Shown here: positions 55,740 through 64,000 of the stretch, piece after piece
Layout of the letters: every line of letters begins with the position of its first letter
How positions within the stretch are numbered: the stretch's first letter is position 1
Source: Cristatella mucedo
Taxonomy: Eukaryota > Bryozoa > Phylactolaemata > Cristatellidae
Assembly (NCBI GenBank): GCA_009760855.2
Contig: WPIO01000006.1
Location: 1,847,001 to 1,911,000 of the forward strand
DNA: 64,000 bases
Direction: 5' to 3'
The notes under the pieces: model-generated
The model's input: the letters and a program-made list of their open reading frames with translations, nothing else
The model's database searches: none
Told to the model about the DNA's origin: nothing
Position numbers and translations under genes: made by a program

Positions 55740-57240
55740 AGACTGCAGCACTGCCACACTCCGGTGAGACATCGAAGCACTGTACAATAAAAACAAAGAA
55801 TATATCTCGTTGTTCGCCAAGGTTTCGAAAGACCGGGTGTTGACGCGTGTGTCTAAACAGTCTGGTTTTAGAGCTAATCACTCCACAGAGTCAGCATTGC
55901 TTCGGGTGTATAACGACCTTATCCGGAATGTTGACTTAGGTTAAAGTCTCTCCGCTTGTTTTTCTTGATCTTTCCGAAGCGTTCCATACTATTGATCACC
56001 AAGACCTTCTCGAATGCCTCTCATCTCGGCTAGGAATTAAACGCACTGTACTGCAATGGTTTAGGTCCTATCTCCTGAGAGACTTTAGCATTGGTGCGAG
56101 CGGACAAAGAACATCTGAGGAACAGCTATGGAATGGGGCATTTCAAGGCTCTGTGGTGGGTCCATTAATTTCACAATTCATACTCGCCCTCTTGCTGATG
56201 TGATTGCCAAGCACAATCTAGGCTTTCACTTCTATGCAGACGACACTCAGTTATACCTTAGCTTTGATACTCCCAGCCTTCCAGAACGTTGAACTCTCTC
56301 AACTCCCTTGCTGCATGTATTGATGACATCTACACACCTAGATAGCAGCAAACTTTCTCAAGTTGAATGAAGATAAAACCAACTTACTAGTCATGCGCAA
56401 ACCAAGCGTGACTCAGGAACTGAAAATATTAATGCTTAATCTGCCAGCATATCTCCTATTGCATCTGCACGAAATCTCGGTGTCCTGTTCCAAATTAACC
56501 TTTCATTAGACAACCACTTCAGCTCCGAAGTCAAGCTTGCCTAATTTCAGCTACATAACATGGCTAAAATTTGGGCTTGTTTAGGAGGCAGGGATGCTAT
56601 ATCAAAATTTATCTATGCACTTGTTACATCGCGTCTCGACTTCTTTAACTCACCGCGGGTGCATGTCTTACGGCCTGTGCAACCAGGCGCTTACAATTGG
56701 TGTGCACAACTCTGCAGCTAGGCTTGTCTATAGTGAGCGTCGCAGTTGTCACATCACATCACTTCTTGCCGACCTGCACTGGCTCCCAATCAAGCAGCGC
56801 ATCAACTTCAAGGTTTTGTCACTTACTTGTAGGTCCCCTCATTCTCTGGCTCCAGCCTACCTATCATAAATACTTCCAAATCATCGTACTACCCCCGGCC
56901 AGCTCTTCTGACTTGAGTCGTTTAACTGCGTCTCACACCTACCTCAAGCCTTTTGGAGACCATGCCTTTAGCTCTCATGCCCCCAAAACCTGGACCTCAC
57001 TTCTGACTGAGGTCACAAAATTCCCTGTCATTTAAATAGAAGCTAACAACTTACCTGTTCTGCACAGCGTTCAATAGGTCACTGTGCATTGTCCTTTTCG
57101 CTTATGCCTGCTGATCCTATGCATGATATTATTAACCGTATTGGCACGCTTCCTTTACTGCATATTTAAAGCGCCTTGAAATAAATTTAGTTCTCTGGGG
57201 ACACTATATAACTTTGTTATTGCAATTATTATGAATGTAT
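55740..57240 (+). mobile_element. LINE-B copy with RT motifs, frameshifted
   Basis: Plus strand in changing frames: QSGFRANHSTESALLRVYND, LVFLDLSEAFHTIDH (motif A), LSSRLGIKRTVLQWFRSYL, GFHFYADDTQLYL (intact YADD box, 56224-56244), DLHWLPIKQRINFKVLSL and HAFSSHAPKTW. Tail TAAAGCGCCTTGAAATAAAT and GTTCTCTGGGGACACTATAT, then ATTATT. The most complete LINE-B here; 5' truncated and non-coding. Confidence 0.88.
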
Positions 57241-58430
57241 GGGGCAACATTGTGGTGGCTTTAGACCGATGTAGCAAGTCCGATGTAGTTGGGAGCTGTC
57301 AATCTTCGTTAAGCACGTATGCCTCACCCTCCTTGAGCTGTAGAATAAACGCTGAACCATATTTATACAGGGCTAAACACTCCAAAGAGATATTCCAGCG
57401 TTAGGAAGAAGGGGTTTTATATCGATGTCATTCCAGCTCACCCGTTTCTACCAGTGGAGGATCGCACATCTTTTTTGTATGGTTCGGGTCACGGCTATTG
57501 CCGCACTTGAAATGTCGGTTGGTTTTGCCTGCAGCGAAAGCAATGCTATTTCATTCTAGTTTCAAGTCTGACAAATTTAAGAGAATGTGTTCTAATTCTC
57601 AAAAATATTGAGATAGATCTGCTGAAAGAGCATCGGATCAGTCGAAAGTACTTGATGTTTCCTGTTCAAACAAAGGCAAGAATGTGATGACCTTGATCGT
57701 ACTCACGCGAACGCAGGCTTGTGCGTGTGTTTTGGTGCGTTCTCGCACACAAACTTGACAGCGCAGGCCGTTTATTCAAATCCTGCATCAAAATTGTTTA
57801 TTTGCCCGCTACCGGTGGGATTGACTTCGGCTCTTCTGCGCGCTATGTATTATTAGATGATGCTTTTAAATCAGCTAATCTTTTTTTACACTTTGTTACA
57901 CGTTGTTTGCTCTCTTCGTTGGCACAAAGCAGCTCTTTTTGACAGAGCTACAGTGACACTGCCACTAGGACATAGTAGAACTGATCATGTAGCTAGTCTC
58001 AAAAGCCTACTCGCCATCTACAATCACATGCCCACCGTTCTCCTTAAAAGATGCACAGATAGATTCGCTTCTGCCCTGCATGAATAAAATGATAAATATG
58101 TCCTTAAACTCCGGTTTTGTCCCGTCATCCTTCTCGGGACTCTCACAGGGCCACTCAACAAGAAGTCGACACTAGACTCTGAGAACGTAAGGAACTTTCG
58201 CATATTTTCCTATTACGGCTCTTTTTAAAGACGCCAGAGCGAGTAGCGGCTAAACCAGCTAAACTCTTACTGCATATCAGAACATGGAATACCAGCAAAT
58301 TATTTCCGCTCAGGTTTTCAAGCAAACCACTCAACAGTGTCAGAACTAGAATTGGCTCTGCCAGCGTATCTTCTGCTGTTTCTGCACGTAATACGGGCGT
58401 CCTGTTACAAAACGACGACCTCTCACTGAA
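57241..58430. other. No feature seen, weak LINE traces
   Basis: Short frames only. 57920-58260 may hold decayed LINE sequence (LDSENVRNFRIFSYYGS-like), not certain. Confidence 0.3.
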
Positions 58431-59075
58431 TAACTACGCCAGCTCCACTGTCAAGCCTGCGAACTTTCTGCTACTTTTGTAACATTGCAAAAATTCCAGT
58501 TTGCTTAGATATGGAGACTTCATCCAAGCTGGCATTTGCATTTGTAACATCTCGTCTAGACTTCTGTAAAGCACTACTTGCAGATATGCTTGCCTTAGTA
58601 AAACGAGGCTAAGAGCTGGCGCAAACCTCAGTCGCTGGGCTCGACCGTCGTGAACGTCGTGGCTACCACATGACTCCACTTCTCATCGACCTGCGCCAGC
58701 GTCCTATCGAACAGCGTATTGACTTTAACGTTTTGCTACTCATTTCAAGTACCTCCATTCTCTTGCCCTCGTCTGACCTATCTGGAGTTCTCCCTAATAT
58801 GGCTTCGCGTCAACCTGCCCTCCCTGCTAAATCAAGTCGTTTCGGAATTTCTTTTTAACCAAACTCAAATGTTGTAGAGCGCTATTATCAATTCTTATGC
58901 TCCCTAAGCCTAGAACTCACTACCAAATGGCATTCCCTGACTTCAGAGTGCTTAAAATAGAATCTAAATCATTATTCTTCTCAGTATTTGCTCCGTTTGT
59001 GAAACTGCTAAGGCGTCCTGAAATGGTACATTTTTATCACTATGCAATAAAACATGCCTTCTTGTTAGCCCATTT
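58260..59075 (+). mobile_element. LINE-B-related fragment, decayed
   Basis: Plus-strand segments echo the LINE-B C-terminus: SARNTGVLLQNDDLSLNN, HMTPLLIDLRQRPIEQRIDF and LSGVLPNMASRQP. Confidence 0.6.
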
Positions 59076-59139
59076 TAATTCATAGAAAGAAAGAAATGCT
59101 GTTGTCTTATGATGACACTGTACACACTTTTTTATCAGT

Positions 59140-59141
59140 AT

Positions 59142-59176
<35 letters not shown>

Positions 59177-59190
59177 GTATATATATACAG
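59140..59190. repeat. (TA)n / (TATG)n microsatellite
   Basis: TA run followed by ATGT repeats. Confidence 0.95.
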
Positions 59191-59414
59191 TACATCGACC
59201 GGACATACGCTTGCATATATGTACAGTTATAATATCCTGTTCGTCAATCGAGACAATTTGGCCTGCAGCTGAGATGCCGAACCATGGAAGTGCGACTCCA
59301 GCTTGCATGAGCTTGAACTAATTTCCGCTTGCCTACCACTAAGCCGAAGGAGCAATGACGTCAGCAAAGTGTCCATCCAATGACGTCGGCAAAGTTTCCA
59401 TCTACATATTGCCA

Positions 59415-59801
59415 TCATTCTCCTGTATCACTGCGGTCATTCGGTAAGGTCAGTCGAAGCGTTCTCGGTGAACGGAAGCTGCCTCGACGCTCTTTTTTCG
59501 CCTCGGCGAAATCGGGAGGCTTATCTTCCGGAAGCACTGCATCAGCTAGGCGCTTGTGGGCTGCGGGGCGGTGTGGAAGAAATACTCGAGTGAAGGCCAC
59601 CTTGTCGAACGACGGTAAGATCGAGGACGGCGCCAACACCCGCGGCTCTCCATAAACACTGCTTGTAACCATTGTGAAAACACATATCTTCGCGAGCCGC
59701 TGCAAGCTGGTTAGTGAGTCGGTCGGAAGTCGCATCAGCCGCAGCGTACGGGCAATTCTAGGCGCCTTCGCCAAATCGGCGTTGCTGTTTGCGCTCCTCA
59801 C
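59415..59801 (-). CDS. Hypothetical ORF, 128 codons, unrecognised
   Basis: Minus-strand open frame beginning MRSANSNADLAKAP, with basic and Pro-rich segments (SILPSFDKVAFTRVFLPHRP) and a charged end, RRGSFRSPRTLRLTLPNDR. No domain, signal peptide or membrane segment recognised. A plus-strand frame also covers part of it. May be an exon of a gene in the GC-rich zone to its right, or chance. Confidence 0.2.
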   Translation of the reverse strand: MRSANSNADLAKAPRIARTLRLMRLPTDSLTSLQRLAKICVFTMVTSSVYGEPRVLAPSSILPSFDKVAFTRVFLPHRPAAHKRLADAVLPEDKPPDFAEAKKERRGSFRSPRTLRLTLPNDRSDTGE

Positions 59802-60029
59802 CGGATCTCGAGCGCTGCGTCGCTATCGTTAGGTGCATTGCGAGCGCCAGGTCTCTACAGACTGCATGCGTCGCGTCACTACCGAAACTGGAGAGGTTCT
59901 TGCGGACGCAACACGGTGCCTGTTGGGAGCCCCATGTCACCCTAGGCTATTACACATATTTTATGAAACAAGCAAGATGAGTTAAGATGATTTGATAATT
60001 TACTCAGATAGAGACCAGGCCGTGCGGCC

Positions 60030-60620
60030 TTGTGCTAATGCTTCTTGTAGCGCGACCTGTGAAGCAGTCAGCGGCAAGCGCTGAAAAGACACTCTTACGT
60101 TTGCCGGCGTTTGGACTGATTTCTGAGTTGCGGCGGGCGCGTCGACACTGCCACTGCGCGCAGCCGGCGCTACTTTCGCAGCGAGCGCAGCTAGCGCGCC
60201 GCTCGGCTCCGGCTCCGGCGCGCTGCGCTCCGACGCTTAGTCAGCTCTCCCGTCGCCGGAGGCGGCGGCGGCTGCTGCTGCTGCGAGGTCTGGCGCCTCG
60301 GCCTCGAGGTCTCGAGCGGCTTCCACTGCCGGAAAGAGCTGGGCCGTAAACGCAGCACTAGTAAAGATCCTAGTCCCAGCCGACGCACGGCAAGGAGCGG
60401 TAAAGCTCGAGGGGCACGCGGCCACTGCCTCGCAGGTGTAGCACCAATGCACGCACGTACGCGGCGCGACAGTAGCGGAACGCGGCAGCGACGAAGAGCG
60501 CCCCCTACCTTCACATTGCACGTCCGTATCCGCCGAGCAGAGAAGTCTCATTGACAGCGACGGAGGGTACAAGCGGTCAACAGCGGCCGTGACGCGTAAC
60601 AACTCCCATGCGGCTCAATG
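60030..60620. other. GC- and CpG-rich segment
   Basis: Clearly richer in G+C and CpG than the flanks, like the region upstream of PICALM. Possibly a promoter/5' exon region of an unidentified gene. No exon could be supported. Confidence 0.3.
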
Positions 60621-63388
60621 GTCTAGAGCACAGCTCATCTCAAATGTCAAGGCCAAAAACTCTTGGGACACTACCGACACGGTTTCCGCTCTTATGCTGC
60701 TTTGGCCATAAACGATCGCATAATATGTTCCTATCCGTAATAATTAAGGAATTGCGAATAATTAGTACCGGTCATAATCTGGCTGATTTAGCACGCCGCC
60801 GTTTCAATGTTCATAGTGTCATTTCTGACCCATGACGGTGCTTATAGAATGGAGTCATGTGCACATGTAGCCATCGAAATTTACGCTACACATCTGGGAA
60901 GTCATTTAAAAGTTATATTTTAAATTTACTGGCTGCCATACCTTGGGAAAACTTAAGCTCAGGCAGAAGCGGGTCACATGACCACCAACGACTACTCGCG
61001 AGCTCTAAATCCGAGTATTTTATTTTATACTCGTAATATTTATTCAATTCCGCCCATAAAGTTTGCCATTATGCGATAACCACTATTATATTTTAGTCAG
61101 TTTCGGCTTAGGCATTCCTGCTTTTACACAACAACACCTGTCGTATACGATCGGATTGCAGAGCCGACTTCGTAGGCAGGAGCATAATGAGATTATTTGT
61201 CAGCAAAGGCTAGGCGAGTGTACTGAAAAGGTCACCACGCTGTCGATAAATCACGCTGATTTGATTTTCACTGGATTTGGAGTGGCTGCGACAAAGAAGC
61301 ACTCGTCAAACTAAACCGAGTTAAATAGCGGGTGGTCGGTCCACGACTGGTCCAATGCAATTTACGCTGCTATAACCTCCTCGATTCTAAGTGATTCTCG
61401 ATTAATAAGTCGGAGAGCCGGGACTTGATTGGGCTGAAGTAAAACCTTATAGCTGGCGGAGAAATTCGGGGAACCGAGCCGTCTCTAGCCGCCTTGACTG
61501 AAAGCGACCGTCTATCAAACTAGCTGCGATACTGAAACGTTAGCATGCTACGACAAGCAGATTATGAATGCCTAGACGTTATTCACCACTCCTGAATCAA
61601 AATAATTCGGAACCTGGTATGTCATAATCTGCGGTTGGGTGGCATAAAAACTCCAACTCGTTGTAATAGTCCGTCAGGTGTCCCTTCGGCTTTCGAGCGA
61701 GTTGTACACTGCAGCTGGTGCTCAACACATTTAGGCCTCGGTGGTTGTCGAATAGACTATTCCATTTTTCTAAGGGCACTTAAGGTGTGCACGCTCTTCG
61801 TCGCTACCGCGCTCAGCCTTCACCTTCAGAATACCGCGGATCGTATCGAGGCAGCACCAGCGATCGCAAGCCATGCTTCCTGGTGCCAGATTCACCGGTG
61901 TTTGTCGCGCGTCGGCAAGAACTAGCATCGTACGAGCACTTGTTTGCGACCCAAGCACATTGGTGCAGACGCTGCAACAGCACCGCGTTTGTAACACTAG
62001 ATTTGGACTTCCTGGTCTAATGCTCGGTGGTAACGTTGCTGTTCACTGTAGTCATTAGTCTGCCAATGGTTGAATGCTCAGCTAAAAGATCTACTGGATA
62101 CTGTGCAGCAGATCCCACAGACTGTCTAACTGAATATGAGGCAATCATGCGCGTGCTGCGGATGGACTTTGTTTCGTGTGCACTACTCGTGCTCCAGTTT
62201 TGTCAGAGGCACTGGTGTCTATTGACATGGAGCAGAAGCAAATGGCGCTTGCCTCTCTCCAGCCTCTAAGAAATGCTGACCTGACTGAGTGAGTCTGACA
62301 AGCCACGAGTCGCGAGTCGCACTGAGCCCAGCTCGCAGCTGCGACTGCTTTAGCGAATATCAGCCGAAACTTTTGAGATGCACGATTGCTCTGTAGAGGG
62401 ATGACACGGCTCCTTAAACGGCGAGCTTGAAGGAGTGAGGAGGGTGAGCTGAGTGAGGAGGCTGTGCTTGTAAAGGCGAGCGCGGCGACACGACGCCACG
62501 CGAGCGCGTCAGCTCGATGCCAGAGCGGCGAGCATGTCAGTTCGCTGCTGCGCAGAAAGGCGAGCGTGTCACGGCGACGCCGAGAATGGTGAGCGTAACG
62601 GCACGGTGACGTAACAATGTGCGTAGCGGCCTTAAGTGGCGTTTCCTCAGCTTGGGTAACTTTTGGCCAAGCTCGCGGTACTCTATGCGGCTTTCAATAG
62701 TAAAGATGAAGACGAGATGGCTACAACGGCAGGCGCGAAGGAGGCGTCTGAAAATCCTCGGTAATAATTTACTCTAGAATCTGACTGAATTAGTGAGGCC
62801 AAACGTTGACCTACCTTAGTTAGTTGCTTTGTCTTTCTCTAATTATCCCGGCCGAGGTGGGCTTTAATTTGAATAGGGGGCACTGAAAATGTGGCTTGCT
62901 GCATCAGCCAGATTATGACTGCCTACGAATGTATTACAACAGATCCGTCCTTAGCGTAGAACAGTGTATTCTCCGCAGAGGACTACAGATATCCAGCACC
63001 AGACGCAGCGTACAAGTTTCTGACTCAAAGCTCAAGTACAGCTGTTTGCCCTCCATTCTATAATGACATATCCTGCTACTAATCATTACAACTCATTAAC
63101 AGCGAATGTTATGCACGTCTTCATAATCGGGCCGACGCAGCACGTCCTAGTTGTACAGCGATGTATTTGATGACTGATTAAGCCGATAGTCCTTGGCAGC
63201 GGTATGAGGCTGCTCTTCTCCGTAAACCCGCGCATAGGTCAGCGCTGCATGCAGAATTCCAGGGTCCGAATCTGTGTGCGCGTGTGCGAAACCCTCCTCT
63301 TGCCAGAAGGTACGCCGTGCAAAAACCGTCGTTACAGCAGGAAGTCTCTCCAACAGACACCACGTTTCCTCGAGCTAGCGATGCAAAG
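60621..63388. other. No gene or element recognised
   Basis: Mostly AT-richer sequence with short frames; GCGAGCGTGTCA-like imperfect repeats near 62460-62600 (gagcg, cgagcgtgtca). Confidence 0.4.
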
Positions 63389-63396
63389 CTCTGACC

Positions 63397-63794
63397 CAGG
63401 GGTCGGCAAACTTTTCGGCCTACTAGGTTATTTCAGGAGGTCAAGAAGGCATACTGGGCCAAAGGAAGCCACACCCACTCCGCTGGGTCGAACAAGCTGT
63501 CGCGACAGACGAGACGCGCAGACACGCACGGCAATGATAGGGGTAGACATTTATCACCCCTGCCCGGTCCGGCGTTTCAGTTTCATACAAGTGCCCGACA
63601 CCAGCTTTAAAAATAAACACTGGCCTCAGCTTGAGCTGCAACTAGCAGTCACGAAGTGGAACAAAACCGTGACAATTCTAGTAGGCCGCCGGATCCAGCA
63701 ATTAATACGTAGGAGGCGTTAGGCCAGACTAGAATGCTACCTAGGCCGTATCTGGCCTAAAGTATCCGACTAAAGTATCCTTATCCGACCTCTG
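63397..63794. mobile_element. hAT-like non-autonomous element (MITE), 398 bp
   Basis: Begins CAGGGGTCGGCAAAC, a typical hAT terminus, and ends TCCGACCTCTG, its imperfect inverse. Flanked by CTCTGACC (63389-63396) and CTCTAACC (63795-63802), an 8-bp target duplication with one mismatch. No transposase inside; a 172-codon ORF over it is chance. Confidence 0.75.
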
Positions 63795-64000
63795 CTCTAA
63801 CCAATCGTTATTGGCAGTCTGCTCATTAAAAATGTTAGTGGCACTTAAACTGTAAGTAGCTCGGCTGAGTTCTTGCACCCCTGTAGAAAGCGGCCGTGTT
63901 TTCGTACAAGCGATTAAGCAGCCGACCGTGAAAGGCCTGGCTCCGAATGTACGGCCCCGTACACTACCGATCAGCCGGTATTAGAACATGTGATGCAATG

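Noticed and set aside
63204-63722. 172-codon plus-strand ORF at the right end
   Set aside because: It crosses the border of the hAT-like MITE and has no domain; a chance frame.

Overview
This is a window of an animal nuclear genome, most likely an invertebrate. It has small exons separated by long GT-AG introns, very many (CT)n/(GA)n, (CA)n and (TA)n microsatellites, decayed non-LTR retrotransposons, tRNA-derived SINEs, a Tc1/mariner relic and a hAT-type MITE. I see no bacterial operons, rRNA or CRISPR. The sequence alone does not fix the phylum; the divergent but clearly metazoan proteins and the repeat style would fit a lophotrochozoan or flatworm.

Left half, minus strand: one gene for a clathrin-assembly protein of the AP180/CALM family (PICALM; fly lap, worm unc-11). 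I rebuilt it by hand from eleven short exons between 32391 (start codon) and 3682. All eleven splice phases agree, and they give 358 codons covering the whole ANTH domain plus the start of a Gln/Ser/Ala-rich tail. The remaining C-terminus (DPF/NPF and clathrin-binding motifs in relatives) was not found; it either leaves the window on the left or lies in unrecognised exons below 3682. Intron 1 is about 13.2 kb. Introns hold most of the repeats: a 0.9-kb polypurine array and a 1-kb CA array in intron 3, a foldback element and a SINE in intron 2, and LINE and SINE copies in introns 1, 6 and 7.

Centre, 32.4-37.4 kb: a GC-rich zone directly upstream of the PICALM start, with a perfect 15-bp-arm hairpin, possible retroelement debris and a LINE-B fragment. 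It could be a shared promoter region for two divergent genes.

Right of centre, plus strand: a RhoGAP-domain gene in at least seven exons from 37459 to the stop at 49722. Splice phases agree throughout, and an AATAAA lies at 50551. The arginine finger is present, but the conserved Asn of the second RhoGAP motif is replaced by Ala. Its 7.6-kb intron 5 carries SINEs, a LINE-A tail and a Tc1 relic whose helix-turn-helix segment has been amplified seven times in tandem. Exons 5' of 37459 were not identified.

Right end, 50.6-64 kb: a retrotransposon graveyard dominated by one LINE family (LINE-B), with a SINE nested in one copy. It is followed by a GC-rich segment near 59.4-60.6 kb with one unrecognised minus-strand ORF, then largely featureless DNA ending in a 398-bp hAT-like MITE with an 8-bp target duplication. 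The SINE-1 family and LINE-B share the same 3' tail, which suggests that LINE-B machinery mobilised SINE-1.
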